A stretch of DNA of 62,194 nt from an uncultured Akkermansia sp. (GCA_947589345.1 CANQAC010000007.1:1-62194); one strand, 5' to 3'; shown: positions 46,579 to 56,259, counted from the stretch's first letter. Translations and numbers: made by a program. The notes: generated from the sequence alone by a model not told the origin.

Positions 46579-46635
46579 GTGCCCATGACTTTGAGGGGAA
46601 ACAGCCGCTACGTCACACGCATCCATGGGTGACTT

Positions 46636-47097
46636 CTATCGCTTCGCTTCGGGTCGCACGATCGACACCAAACGCCGGTTTTCCCCACGGCGTTCTATTC
46701 GCAGCCACACCGTTTTCTCCGGCATAAGCCGCCCATCGAAGCGGTCTGCCCACTCTACCAGCAACACCATCCCGCTATCCAGGTACTCCTCCCAGCCGAT
46801 TTGCAGCATTTCTTCTTCGCTCTGCAAACGATAAAAATCAAAATGCGCTGCAGGCAACCGCCCCCCCATGTGTTCATGGACAATGCTGAATGTGGGACTG
46901 CTCGCCACCTCCTCGCTTGCCAAACCTTCCAAGATCCCCTGCACAAGCCTCGTCTTCCCCGCCCCTAATTCTCCCACCATCCCCAGCGCATCCCCAACCT
47001 CCAACGCCTCCGCCAGTTGCCGGCCCAACTCACGCATTTCCTCTTCCCCGCACACGGCGCGTTGACCATTTTGAAAAATTTTTTCTGTAGAACGCAT
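46636..47097 (-). CDS. tsaE: tRNA threonylcarbamoyladenosine biosynthesis ATPase TsaE
   Basis: The ATPase partner of the TsaB/TsaD complex that makes t6A37 in tRNA. The 153-residue protein carries the P-loop MVGELGAGKTRLVQG, the switch-like SSPTFSIVHEH and HFDFYRL, and WADRF near the end. The ATG at 47097 matches the family length; the longer in-frame extension runs antisense through rplU and is rejected. It is transcribed away from rplU. Confidence 0.92.
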   Translation of the reverse strand: MRSTEKIFQNGQRAVCGEEEMRELGRQLAEALEVGDALGMVGELGAGKTRLVQGILEGLASEEVASSPTFSIVHEHMGGRLPAAHFDFYRLQSEEEMLQIGWEEYLDSGMVLLVEWADRFDGRLMPEKTVWLRIERRGENRRLVSIVRPEAKR

Positions 47098-47113
47098 TTT
47101 TATTAAATTTTGC

Positions 47114-47141
47114 TTGCCAAGTGACTCGGCTCGGCTATAAT
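47114..47141 (+). promoter_or_regulatory. Promoter of rplU-rpmA
   Basis: TTGCCA (47114-47119), 16 bases, TATAAT (47136-47141). The predicted leader is about 38 bases, longer than for most genes here. Confidence 0.65.
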
Positions 47142-47185
47142 GTGCCAGTCCGCAAGCGCGGGCGCAATCAAAAAAATTAAAAATT

Positions 47186-47506
47186 ATGGCATACGCAATA
47201 TTCGCATCCGGCAGCAAGCAGTACCGAGTTACCGTGGGCGACGTCGTGGAGCTTGATCGCCTCCCGGACGTGGTCAATGATGGTGAAGCGAAATTCGACC
47301 ACGTGTTGCTGGTAGAGGACGGAGAAGTGACGAAGGTGGGCGCTCCTGTGGTGGAGGGTGCCAGCGTAACAGCGCAAGTGCTGGATGCTGAGGCGCGCGG
47401 CCCCAAGGGCGTGGCCTTCAAATTCAAGCGCCGCAAGGGATTTCACAAGAAGAAGGGGTTTCGCGCCGCCCTCACGAAGGTAAAAATCACCGCTATCAAC
47501 GCTTAA
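47186..47506 (+). CDS. rplU: 50S ribosomal protein L21
   Basis: A 106-residue L21 with the standard opening MAYAIFASGSKQYRV and the basic KFKRRKGFHKKKGFR region that contacts 23S rRNA. It is followed 30 bases later by rpmA, the almost universal arrangement. Confidence 0.97.
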   Translation: MAYAIFASGSKQYRVTVGDVVELDRLPDVVNDGEAKFDHVLLVEDGEVTKVGAPVVEGASVTAQVLDAEARGPKGVAFKFKRRKGFHKKKGFRAALTKVKITAINA

Positions 47507-47536
47507 CTCATTCAACCAAGATAATTTTTACAAGTC

Positions 47537-47788
47537 ATGGCACATAAAAAAGGACAGGGTTCGGTACGTAACGGACGGGATTCACGCAGCAAGCGCCTTG
47601 GTGTGAAAAAATTCGGCGGGCAATCCGTCATTGCCGGCAATATCATCGTGCGTCAGCGTGGCACCAAGTTCCACCCGGGCAAGGGCGTGGGCATGGGGCG
47701 CGACTACACGATATTCTCCCTCGTGGATGGTCGAGTATTCTTCGACCGCGAAGGTCGCCGCGTCAACGTTGTGGAAGAGGCTAAATAA
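47537..47788 (+). CDS. rpmA: 50S ribosomal protein L27
   Basis: An 83-residue L27 starting [20 protein letters not shown], with the N-terminal tail that reaches the peptidyl-transferase centre and no cleavable extension. The family core [22 protein letters not shown] is intact. A terminator follows, so obgE is not in the same operon here. Confidence 0.97.
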   Translation: MAHKKGQGSVRNGRDSRSKRLGVKKFGGQSVIAGNIIVRQRGTKFHPGKGVGMGRDYTIFSLVDGRVFFDREGRRVNVVEEAK

Positions 47789-47836
47789 CCTTTCTGTCTT
47801 GGGTGGTTACACACTCAGTGGCCTCTGATTTTCCGG

Positions 47837-47870
47837 AGCCGGACTTCCTCTGTGAGTCCGGCTTTCTTTT
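47837..47870 (+). terminator. Rho-independent terminator of rplU-rpmA
   Basis: AGCCGGACT (47837-47845) pairs perfectly with AGTCCGGCT (47855-47863) and is followed by TTCTTTT. Confidence 0.8.
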
Positions 47871-47872
47871 GC

Positions 47873-48754
47873 TCAGTTGCGAGTGTAGAGCAGATACTCT
47901 TCCACGGCGCGACGTATGCATTCTCGTCCGCTCGGCATGAGGATACCTAAAGCCAGCACTCCGCTATTATCCATGGCGGTATGTGCGGGACGGGGGACGC
48001 GAAAACAATTCACTTCTCTGAGTCTCTGAGTTTCTACAACCGGTTTTTTGCTGAGTACGCCCAACGCTCCGGCATGTTCCAGAATGACCTGGACGCAGTC
48101 GTAGCGGCTCATCGGCTCACCGCCGCTCGTCACCTGCAGCACACCTCTCACCCCCTTCAGCTGCGGACTGAGAATGACGCGCGCCACGTCTCGCACATGC
48201 GTCGGCATGGAGTCTTGGTCCACGACGGCCGCCACCTTTTGCTCGCGCAGCGCCCGCGACAACACATCCTCGACGAATGACGGCTTGGCGGGGTTGCCAC
48301 ACACCCACGAAATGCGCAAAATGAGGGCCTCGGCGTTGCTCTCGCCTATCTCGATTTCGGCCTCGGCTTTTGACATGCCGTAGGTATTGACAGGCTTGCA
48401 ACGCGCGTTGACGCCTTTGAGGCCGGGTTTGCGTCCATCCAGCACATAATCAGTGGATAAGTGGATGAAGCGCGCGCCGGTATGCCGACATGCCAGAGCC
48501 ATGGCTGCCGGGCTCATTGCATTCACCATGTGCGCGCGCAGAGCATCCTCCTCACATTCCTCCACGCGTGAAATCGCCGCACTATTCACGACCAAATCAG
48601 CCATGCTTCCCAACACAAAGTCGCTCACCTCCTCCGGCTTCGTCAGGTCACATTGCTCACGCGTGGGGGTCAGCAACTCATGCCCGGCTTCTTTCGCTGC
48701 CGTGCACAACACCTCTCCCACTCGTCCCCTCGCTCCAAACACCAGTATTTTCAT
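47873..48754 (-). CDS. RmlD-like dTDP-sugar reductase (extended SDR)
   Basis: A 293-residue NAD(P)-dependent short-chain dehydrogenase. The Rossmann motif ILVFGARGRVGEVL opens the protein; FIHLSTDYVLDG and YGMSK supply the catalytic Thr/Ser, Tyr and Lys pattern of the RmlD group; and DSMPTHVRDVARVI is typical of its substrate half. The ATG at 48754 is preferred over GTG at 48760. The sugar acted on is unknown, and no other rml genes are adjacent. The Sel1 gene starts 12 bases upstream of the GTG. Confidence 0.75.
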   Translation of the reverse strand: MKILVFGARGRVGEVLCTAAKEAGHELLTPTREQCDLTKPEEVSDFVLGSMADLVVNSAAISRVEECEEDALRAHMVNAMSPAAMALACRHTGARFIHLSTDYVLDGRKPGLKGVNARCKPVNTYGMSKAEAEIEIGESNAEALILRISWVCGNPAKPSFVEDVLSRALREQKVAAVVDQDSMPTHVRDVARVILSPQLKGVRGVLQVTSGGEPMSRYDCVQVILEHAGALGVLSKKPVVETQRLREVNCFRVPRPAHTAMDNSGVLALGILMPSGRECIRRAVEEYLLYTRN

Positions 48755-48765
48755 GCGCACACAGG

Positions 48766-49209
48766 TTATCGGGAAGCATGCCGAGGGGATTCGCCTGCCG
48801 CACGGGCGAGCCGCAGCAAATCATCGTACGCCCGGCTCTCCCCTCGTGCCGCAGCCTTGCGATACCAATAGGCGGCCAATTCATCGTTCTTTGGCGCACC
48901 GATTCCTCGTTCAAAACATTCTCCCAACTTAAGAGCCGCCGAGGCGTGTCCACGTCGCGCAGCGTTTTCCAGGCAACTTACGGCCCCACCGGGATCCTTG
49001 ATGCATCCCACTCCCTTCAAATAGCATTTCCCCATCAGGTAAAAGGCATCGGCGTTCCCGGAACGAGCCGCTGTGTCAAAACAAGCCAGAGCGCGTTCAT
49101 AATTTCTCTCAATCCCCCGACCTCGAAGCAACCGTTTCCCCAGCTGCATGCAAGCTGCAGGATCTCCCGCTGCAACGCGTTCTTCCAAGCTGCTTTCATC
49201 CGTCTCCAT
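48766..49209 (-). CDS. Sel1-repeat protein
   Basis: A 147-residue all-helical repeat protein with about three Sel1-like repeats (for example ACMQLGKRLLRGRGIERNYE, AFYLMGKCYLKGVGCIKD, AALKLGECFERGIGAPKN), each followed by a helix with A..A...GH-type packing residues. No signal peptide is visible, so it should be cytoplasmic. Such proteins act as scaffolds for protein-protein contacts; the partner is unknown. It lies between hisS and the sugar reductase on the same strand. Confidence 0.8.
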   Translation of the reverse strand: METDESSLEERVAAGDPAACMQLGKRLLRGRGIERNYERALACFDTAARSGNADAFYLMGKCYLKGVGCIKDPGGAVSCLENAARRGHASAALKLGECFERGIGAPKNDELAAYWYRKAAARGESRAYDDLLRLARAAGESPRHASR

Positions 49210-49234
49210 GGGTATCTTGCCACCTCTTTGGAGT

Positions 49235-50497
49235 TCAGTGCGGTATCAATTCGCAGATGAGTTCTTCAAGCGTCATGCGCCGCGACTCATGAGTCGCCAT
49301 GCACTTGAGTTCAATGCTCGGATACTCCGCGCCTATCACGGCTGCATAAGTCGCCCCACACCTCTCAGCGTGGCGCAGTTGCTTCGTGAGTTTACTCCAG
49401 GAAAGCGGCACGTCAACCCGCACCCCGGCATCCCTCAATGTGGCAGCTAGCGAGAGCATGCTGGCACGCATCTCCGGCGCCGCCAGGACGAGGCATATAT
49501 CACAGGTGTTCGGCTGAAGCGCCGCATCCTTCAAGGCTCGTGCTTCCGGGCACGCTTCAATGAGATGCGCTATCACGGCATCTCCCATGGCAAACCCGGT
49601 AGCGGGCATGTGGATGGAGCCGTCTGTCAGCGTTGAAATCAAGCGATCATACCTGCCGCCCCCGGCTATAGCGCGCAAGCTGTGAGCCTGGTCAAATATC
49701 TCGAAAACCAACCCCGTATAGTACGCCAAGCCACGCACCACCCCCAAATCCATCTTCACATAATCAGCCAATCCTCGCGCCTTCAATTCCTCCAACACCG
49801 CATCATATCGCGGGGATACCCCGACTGGAGGATGAGCAATGAACTCCAAAATCTGCTCCCGCGTCACGCCAAAAATCGCTAACTTCTCCTCCGAAACCTC
49901 CGGACGATCTCGCTCCAATTTGTCAATCACCGCCAAAAAGTCCTGCGTGCGTTCCTCAGGGATGCCATGCTGCTGAGCATATTGCAACCACACCTCACGA
50001 TCGCTCACGCGCACCAGAAAGTCTGTCTCCTTAAATCCTAATTTTCTCATGCAATCAATGGCCAGTGCGAGCAGTTCCGCATCGGCGCCCTCTCCTGCTT
50101 CTCCCAGTATATCCACATTAAACTGCACAAACTCGCGCTGGCGTCCTTTTTGGGGCTTTTCGTAGCGAAAACAGGGCCCTATCTCGTACCACTTCAGGGG
50201 CTTGTTGTAATCCAAGGATCGCGTGGAAACAATGCGCCCCAGAGAAGCCGTCAGCTCCGGCCGCAGAGAAATATCCCGATCTCCCTGATCCTTGAAACGA
50301 AACAACTGCGCAGGCAACTCGCCACCGCTTTTCTTTAGGTACAACTCCGTGGGTTCTACCATCGGCGCCTCCCACTCCACAAATCCGTACCGGTGAGCCA
50401 CCTCTCTCCACGCGCTGTACAAATACGTCCGTAATGCATATTCCTGTGGCGCTAAATCGCGAAATCCCGGCAACGGCTGATATCGTGCGTCTGACAT
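49235..50497 (-). CDS. hisS: Histidyl-tRNA synthetase
   Basis: A 420-residue class II synthetase. The N-terminal catalytic domain shows motif 1 near the start (PGFRDLAPQEY), motif 2 in the FRYEKPQKGRQREFVQFNVDILG region, and the His-specific motifs (GLAYYTGLVFEIFD and AGGGRYDRLI). The C-terminal domain (DICLVLAAPEM to the end) is the anticodon-binding fold. The promoter lies close upstream. Confidence 0.95.
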   Translation of the reverse strand: MSDARYQPLPGFRDLAPQEYALRTYLYSAWREVAHRYGFVEWEAPMVEPTELYLKKSGGELPAQLFRFKDQGDRDISLRPELTASLGRIVSTRSLDYNKPLKWYEIGPCFRYEKPQKGRQREFVQFNVDILGEAGEGADAELLALAIDCMRKLGFKETDFLVRVSDREVWLQYAQQHGIPEERTQDFLAVIDKLERDRPEVSEEKLAIFGVTREQILEFIAHPPVGVSPRYDAVLEELKARGLADYVKMDLGVVRGLAYYTGLVFEIFDQAHSLRAIAGGGRYDRLISTLTDGSIHMPATGFAMGDAVIAHLIEACPEARALKDAALQPNTCDICLVLAAPEMRASMLSLAATLRDAGVRVDVPLSWSKLTKQLRHAERCGATYAAVIGAEYPSIELKCMATHESRRMTLEELICELIPH

Positions 50498-50517
50498 ATC
50501 TTTCTTCTCTGCCGCGC

Positions 50518-50546
50518 ATTATACGCTTTTTTTATCCCCTGCGCAA
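50518..50546 (-). promoter_or_regulatory. Promoter of hisS
   Basis: TTGCGC (50541-50546), 17 bases, TATAAT (50518-50523) on the minus strand; the leader of about 14 bases contains AGAGAAGAAAG. Confidence 0.6.
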
Positions 50547-50645
50547 GACCCTTGCTATCGCCCACTGTGTACAACGGAACTGCAGGCATGCTCTCCCGGC
50601 GTGTAATAGAGATGCAGCAGCGGCTCGAGGCGTCGCTATATAGCC

Positions 50646-53600
50646 CTACTCCCCGTTGTTCGACGACGGAGAACGATGAACGAAAGAGTAGGCGAAGTCA
50701 CGAAGACGAGCGAAGAGAGCATAGAGTCCGGGAGTGAGAAAGATGCCAAAGAGCGTAGCGAGCATCATGCCGCAGAAGGTCGTGATGCCTATCTCTTGGC
50801 GGCTGGCTGCGCCGGAACCCGTGGCGACAACCATCGGCAGCACGCCGAAAATGAACGAAATAGCCGTCATGAGCACGGCGCGGAAGCGGAGACCGGCGCC
50901 GTTCATGGCGGCTTGCTTGACGGGGGTGTGATTTTGCTCATGGTCCTCCTTGCTGAACTCTACCATCAGGATGGCATTCTTAGCCGACAATCCGATCAGC
51001 ATCAGAATGCCCAACTGCACGTAGATCGAGAGGGAGAGTCCGAAGAGATGAACCCCCATGAGTGCGCCAAGTGTGGCAACACTCACCGTGAGCATCACCG
51101 GCACCGGAGTGGTCCAGCTTTCGTATTGCCCCACGAGGAAGAGGTAGGCAAAGAGAACGGCAAGGGCGACGAGCGCGCCAATTTTGCCCGTATTCTGACG
51201 TTCTTGGAATGAGAGGTCTTTCCAGGAAACCATCCATTGGCGATTGTTGCCGGCCTGGCGTTCTTCCTGATTGATTTGCTTGAGCGTCTCTTCAATGAGT
51301 TGCATGACCTCGCCGGAGCTGACACCGGGAGCGGGCATCACCGTGATATCCGCACTCATATACTGATTGAAGCGGGCGTACTGGGCCGGTCCCATGGCGT
51401 AGGAAAGGGAACACACGGCAGAGAGGGGTACCATAAGTCCTTTCTCATTGCGCACCATCTGGTTGAGAATATCATCCGGCGTGCGGCGGTCATGTGTTGC
51501 CCCCTGCACCATCACCTTGAAGTTAAACCCATTAAGTGTGAAATCGTTCACGTAGGAAGAAGCCATCACGCTCTGCAGCGTGTTGAAAATCGTATTCACC
51601 GGGATGCCGAGCGATTGAGCTTTGTCGCGGTTGATTTCCAGTCGAATTTGCGGATTTTCGGCATTGTACTCGCTTCGAGCGAGCGAAACTTTGTCCGGGT
51701 GAGCCTGAAGACGCTGCTGGATTTCCTTGACCATATTGCCCATATCCAGAGTCGTAGCATCCCCGGAGACCTGCAACACCATCGACACCCCGCCTGTGAT
51801 ACCCAAGCCCATGATCGCAGGCGGCGTGACGGCCATAATGGAAGCCTCCGGAATATCGGCACAGGCGGCATTCACACGCTGCGCAATAGCCGACACGTGA
51901 AGGTCGGGAGATGTACGTTCATCCCAGTTTTTGAGCTGAATAATCATCATGGCGCTGCTCTCGCCGGAGCCGGTGGTAAAACTATAGCCGCTTTGAGCCG
52001 TGACAGCGCGGATGCCGGGAATCTTGCTCACGCGCTCCTCAAGTTGGCGCAATACTTTGTCCGTGCGTTGCTTAGCGGTGGCTGTCCCCTCCATGGTAAT
52101 CATCACGAAGAGGGCTCCTTTATCCTCCGTGGGGACAAAGGAATTCTTGATCATGCCCGGAGCCAGGAAATCGTCCAAGTGCAGACCTCCGGAATTGGGG
52201 GAGGCTCCTTTCATCATCGGCGCCTTTTGCTGCGGGCTATCTCCGTGGACCAGCTTCTGCCACCAAGTCGGGGAACCGTTGAAATACACGTAATTGGCGC
52301 CCAGAACGGCCGCCAGCACCAACACCGTCAGCCATGCGTTGCGCACCAGAATCCCCGTTCCAAAAAGGTAAACACGTCGTCCGATCTCCATCAACTTGTT
52401 AAATGGCCAGAACAAGATGGTGAAAAAACGGTTGGGAGGAGCCCCGGCCGGTTTCAGGATGAGCGAGCAAAGAGCCGGTGAGAGCGTGAGGGCGTTGAAG
52501 GTCGAGATACAGAGAGCCACGCACATCGTCACGGAAAACTGCGTGTATATAACTCCTACCATACCGCCGTAGAAGGCAATGGGAACGTACACGGCCAGTG
52601 TCACCAGCGTGGTGGCAATGATGGCTCCGGTGATTTGGCGCATGCTCTTGAGGGTGGCCTCCTTGGGCGACAGCTTTTCTTCCTGGATAAGACGCATCAC
52701 ATTCTCCACCACCACGATAGCATCATCCACCAGTGAACCGATCACCAGAATCAGCCCGAACATCGTCAGCACGTTGATGCTGTAGCCCAGTGCATACATA
52801 ATCATGAATGCCCCGAGCAAGGATATCGGAATTGCCAACGCAGGAATGAGCGTCGCGCGCCAGTCTTGCAGGAACAGGTACGTCACGGCCACCACCAGAA
52901 TGAGCGCCAACATGAGCGTAAACACAATCTCCTTCATCGTGGCGCTGATGGCTTCCGTCGGATCGTAACCCATCGTCCACTCCATGCCATCGGGCATGTT
53001 CGGCTCAATCTGGCGCATCATCGCCTGCACCGCCTCCACCGTAGCAAGCGCGTTGGCTTCGTTGTTGCGGTGGATGATCATACCGACCGCATCCTTGCCG
53101 TTGAGTCGGCTGTAACCTGAGTTGCGTTCTGCTCCCAGCTCAATGACGGCGATGTCCTTGAGCTTGGTCACGTGGCCGTCTTCGCCGCGCTTCACGATGA
53201 TGTCGCCGAACTGTTCAGCGGTGCGCAGTCGCCCCGTCGCCGTGACTTTGAAAGTGGCATAGGACTGCTCATCCTCGGCGCCCACCGAGCCGGCCGCAGC
53301 TTGAATATTCTGGGAAGAAATCGCTTCATTGACATCCTGCGGTGTGATGTTGAGCGCGCTCATGCGAGTGCTGTTCATCCACACGCGCATGGCGTAGTTG
53401 CGAGAGGGGATGATATCCACCTCCGACACGCCATCCACCTGACCGATGCGGTCGCGTACGTTCATACGCACCCAGTTGGCGAGTTCCAACACGCTCATCT
53501 TGTTTTCATCGCACATGAAGTTGATGAAACAGAGCATGTCGCCGGAACGTTTGTGAATATTGTAACCCGTTTGTTTGATCTCGGCAGGAAGTTTTGATTC

Positions 53601-53945
53601 GACTTGCTTGATGGCGTTGGACACATTCACAAAGGCCATGTCATCATTCGTGCCCGTCTCAAAGATGAGGGTGAGCATGTAGGTGCCGTTGTTGGCGCAG
53701 GTGGAGTAGAAGTAGAGCAGATGCTCCATGCCGATGAGCTGCTCTTCCACCGGTGCAGCGACAACCTCCGCGAGTTCCTCCGCACTGGCCCCGCTGTACG
53801 TCATGCGCACGCTGATGGTGGGGGGAGAAACCTCCGGGTACTCCGCGACAGGCATCTTCGTGAGGCAGAGCAACCCGCCCAACATCATGAGTATGGAAAC
53901 GACAAAAGCCAGTTTCGGCCGGTGGACAAACAGATCAGAAAACAT
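50646..53945 (-). CDS. RND-family (HAE1/AcrB-type) efflux pump permease
   Basis: A 1099-residue proton-driven exporter of the AcrB/MexB group. The first membrane helix (LAFVVSILMMLGGLLCLTKMP) is followed by a large periplasmic loop, then helices with the proton-relay Asp pair in LVIGSLVDDAIVVVENVMR. A second large loop and a second set of helices, including LSIYVQLGILMLIGLSAKNAILMVEF, complete the duplicated RND fold. The adaptor gene lies 24 bases upstream; no TolC-type outer-membrane factor is visible nearby. A role in multidrug or bile-type efflux is inference from the family. Confidence 0.93.
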   Translation of the reverse strand: MFSDLFVHRPKLAFVVSILMMLGGLLCLTKMPVAEYPEVSPPTISVRMTYSGASAEELAEVVAAPVEEQLIGMEHLLYFYSTCANNGTYMLTLIFETGTNDDMAFVNVSNAIKQVESKLPAEIKQTGYNIHKRSGDMLCFINFMCDENKMSVLELANWVRMNVRDRIGQVDGVSEVDIIPSRNYAMRVWMNSTRMSALNITPQDVNEAISSQNIQAAAGSVGAEDEQSYATFKVTATGRLRTAEQFGDIIVKRGEDGHVTKLKDIAVIELGAERNSGYSRLNGKDAVGMIIHRNNEANALATVEAVQAMMRQIEPNMPDGMEWTMGYDPTEAISATMKEIVFTLMLALILVVAVTYLFLQDWRATLIPALAIPISLLGAFMIMYALGYSINVLTMFGLILVIGSLVDDAIVVVENVMRLIQEEKLSPKEATLKSMRQITGAIIATTLVTLAVYVPIAFYGGMVGVIYTQFSVTMCVALCISTFNALTLSPALCSLILKPAGAPPNRFFTILFWPFNKLMEIGRRVYLFGTGILVRNAWLTVLVLAAVLGANYVYFNGSPTWWQKLVHGDSPQQKAPMMKGASPNSGGLHLDDFLAPGMIKNSFVPTEDKGALFVMITMEGTATAKQRTDKVLRQLEERVSKIPGIRAVTAQSGYSFTTGSGESSAMMIIQLKNWDERTSPDLHVSAIAQRVNAACADIPEASIMAVTPPAIMGLGITGGVSMVLQVSGDATTLDMGNMVKEIQQRLQAHPDKVSLARSEYNAENPQIRLEINRDKAQSLGIPVNTIFNTLQSVMASSYVNDFTLNGFNFKVMVQGATHDRRTPDDILNQMVRNEKGLMVPLSAVCSLSYAMGPAQYARFNQYMSADITVMPAPGVSSGEVMQLIEETLKQINQEERQAGNNRQWMVSWKDLSFQERQNTGKIGALVALAVLFAYLFLVGQYESWTTPVPVMLTVSVATLGALMGVHLFGLSLSIYVQLGILMLIGLSAKNAILMVEFSKEDHEQNHTPVKQAAMNGAGLRFRAVLMTAISFIFGVLPMVVATGSGAASRQEIGITTFCGMMLATLFGIFLTPGLYALFARLRDFAYSFVHRSPSSNNGE

Positions 53946-53969
53946 CGTTAGTTAGGGAAAGGGTTACTC

Positions 53970-56111
53970 TTATTGCTCAGTGGTCACAGGCGTGCCGTCC
54001 TCCAGCGCCGCCAAATTGGTTGTGATGACTCGGTCACCTTCTCGAACGCCACTGTACACGGGGACAGAAGCGTCATCGGTAGCCGTTCCGCAATGAATGC
54101 GCGTGAGCTTGGCGCGTCCGTTGCGCAGCACGAAGGCGTAGTGTCCTCGCGTATCGGTGAGAACAGCAGCGGAGGGGATGGCCGGCACGAGCTTGTCACT
54201 GCGTCGCCCGACGCGGATAGTCACCACGCCGCCCGGTTGCAAAGAATGCTCTTTATTCTCAAAAGAGGCCCAGATATTGATGGTATCGGTAGCAGCCTGC
54301 ACGACGTTATCACAGAAAGCGACGCGACCTTTCTCCGGCAGTACCTTGCCGGTGGCGGTCACAAGGGATATATCGGCGTCTTCCACCAACTTATCTACCG
54401 TGCCGAAATGCGAGAGAATCGCGCTTTCGCTGAGCGAGAAACGCACGTAAATCGGGCTGAGTTGCATGAGAGTGGCCAACGGCGATTTCACATCGGCTAT
54501 GTAGTTGCCTTTGGAAAAATTGACGCGCCCAATGCGCCCATCCATCCACGCGCGCACCGTGCAGCGGGACAGATCATCTCTGGCAATGGCGAGAACCGCC
54601 TCGGCTCCGGATTTAAGAGCCAACAATTCATTGAGGGCAGCCTGGGCGCTTTCCACCTCATCTCGGCTGGTGGCATTGCGTTTCGCGAGCTCCTCTTGAC
54701 GCGCCAGCTTGGTACGAGCGTCGGCGATGCGCACATCCAACACACGGATGGCGGACTGTTGAGCATCTACAGCAGCCTGGTAGCGAGTAGGGTCGATCGA
54801 AAAAAGGATATCCCCTTTTTGCACGCGGTCACCCTCCTTGAAGGCAGGTTCTGCCAAAATGCCTTGCACGAGCGGACGAATGTCCACGCGTTTGATGGCC
54901 TCCACACGAGCTCCGTTACACTCCAGCACCGTGGGGTCGGCAATGAGTTCGGCTGTAGCCACTTGCACGGACACGGCGGGTTCTGCTTGCGATGCGCTGT
55001 CAGCTGCGGGTTTCGAGCTGCGCATGCTCTTCTGCTCAGGGAACACCGGGACCACCTTCGCTCCCTGTCGTGTCTTGTGAGCGCCATCGGTAATGACCGT
55101 TTCCCCGGGCTTCAGTCCGTCATAGATCGATTGTAGGCGCCCCCGGATCGAGCCGGAGACTACATCACGCCGGGCTACTGTACCATCCTCCGCCACGGTG
55201 TAAACAAAAGAACCGGCAGCATCGTGCTGCACCGCCGTAAGCGGGACTGTTGTCACTTCCATGGTATCGGTAAGCGAGATGAGCAGCGCTCCGATCCCGC
55301 GAGGGAGTAAGGTGTGATCAGCATTCGGGAAGTTTGCCCAAAGCGTATAGGAGTCGGTACTACCCGACACCTGATTATCAACAATCTCAATCGTGCCGGA
55401 AGAAGGGTATTGCGCGCCGCTGGCGGTGATCAAACGTACATCGGCCACACTGCCAATACGCCGAGGCCCGCCAAAGACACCATTCACATCCGATTGACTG
55501 AGAGGAAAGCGCACATAGATGGGATCCACCTGAGTAATGGATGCTAGTTGTTCACCTGCCGTGATGTAATTGCCGTCGGAGAACTCCACGCGACCAATGC
55601 GCCCGGAGATTTCGGCACGGATGGTGCAATCTTCCAGATCCTTTTTAGCTTTGACGAGATCGGCTTGCGCCCCGGTACGACTCGCTTTTAATTCTTCTAA
55701 CTTGGCCAGAGCCGTCTCCATTTCCTCCTTGGATGTTGCCAAGCTCTCCGCAAGCTTTGAAAGGCGCTTATGGTTGTTGGTGGCGTAGATGATTTGAGCG
55801 TCAATGCGAGCAAGATCGGCCTCCGCTTTCTGGACAGCCGCCTGATAACGCAGAGGATCAATGCGAAAGAGTACGTCTCCTTCCTTCACCAGAGCGCCTT
55901 CCTTGCACACGGTCTCAATAAGAAAGCCCTCCACCGCCGCGCGCACATGAACCGTGCGAATGGCCTCCACATGGCCGATGCTGCGCCTCGCCACATAATC
56001 CCGCCCTGTGGTGGCTTTTTCCACCTGCACATGTTCCGGCTGTCCGAGTACAGGCAAAGCTTGCGCCACCCCCACAATTGAAAGGGCACCTGTCAACAAA
56101 ACACTCTTCAT
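53970..56111 (-). CDS. RND periplasmic adaptor with two complete adaptor units in tandem
   Basis: A 713-residue protein; ordinary RND adaptors have about 370-420. Residues about 26-357 and 381-710 each contain the full order lipoyl half, helical hairpin, lipoyl half, beta barrel and membrane-proximal domain. Matching landmarks are KEGDVLFRIDPLRYQAAV (76-93) and QKGDILFSIDPTRYQAAV (431-448), RIGRVEFSDGNYITA (171-185) and RIGRVNFSKGNYIAD (526-540), and QVDPIYVRFPLS (194-205) and QLSPIYVRFSLS (550-561). The linker (360-380) is Ser/Ala-rich. The first 23 residues look like a Sec signal without lipobox. The ATG at 56111 lies seven bases after a TATAAT, and the longer in-frame start at 56279 is not supported. 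The pump gene follows directly. Confidence 0.88.
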   Translation of the reverse strand: MKSVLLTGALSIVGVAQALPVLGQPEHVQVEKATTGRDYVARRSIGHVEAIRTVHVRAAVEGFLIETVCKEGALVKEGDVLFRIDPLRYQAAVQKAEADLARIDAQIIYATNNHKRLSKLAESLATSKEEMETALAKLEELKASRTGAQADLVKAKKDLEDCTIRAEISGRIGRVEFSDGNYITAGEQLASITQVDPIYVRFPLSQSDVNGVFGGPRRIGSVADVRLITASGAQYPSSGTIEIVDNQVSGSTDSYTLWANFPNADHTLLPRGIGALLISLTDTMEVTTVPLTAVQHDAAGSFVYTVAEDGTVARRDVVSGSIRGRLQSIYDGLKPGETVITDGAHKTRQGAKVVPVFPEQKSMRSSKPAADSASQAEPAVSVQVATAELIADPTVLECNGARVEAIKRVDIRPLVQGILAEPAFKEGDRVQKGDILFSIDPTRYQAAVDAQQSAIRVLDVRIADARTKLARQEELAKRNATSRDEVESAQAALNELLALKSGAEAVLAIARDDLSRCTVRAWMDGRIGRVNFSKGNYIADVKSPLATLMQLSPIYVRFSLSESAILSHFGTVDKLVEDADISLVTATGKVLPEKGRVAFCDNVVQAATDTINIWASFENKEHSLQPGGVVTIRVGRRSDKLVPAIPSAAVLTDTRGHYAFVLRNGRAKLTRIHCGTATDDASVPVYSGVREGDRVITTNLAALEDGTPVTTEQ

Positions 56112-56117
56112 ACACCA

Positions 56118-56123
56118 ATTATA
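56118..56123 (-). promoter_or_regulatory. -10 element of the efflux operon
   Basis: TATAAT on the minus strand ends six bases before the adaptor ATG at 56111. No good -35 is seen at the usual distance, which may mean an activator is needed. Confidence 0.45.
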
Positions 56124-56245
56124 CGTATCTTTTCCCCTCTTTCTACCGCTAATATGCAACTTTCTTTTCGAATTTTGGAGAGGACTGCCGGGCAAAATAT
56201 CAGTCTTTCGTCTCCGAGTACCGTATCTCCCCACCCCTGTTGACC

Positions 56246-56259
56246 TAGGTGTAAACCTA
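56246..56259. promoter_or_regulatory. Possible operator upstream of the efflux operon
   Basis: TAGGTGTAAACCTA is an inverted repeat with five-base arms, about 120 bases before the -10. No regulator gene is adjacent. Confidence 0.25.

Noticed and set aside
46347..46586. 79-codon minus-strand frame with a run of Cys opposite the small lipoprotein
   Set aside because: The Cys run is the reverse of the CAG repeat. The plus strand has promoter, lipobox and terminators.
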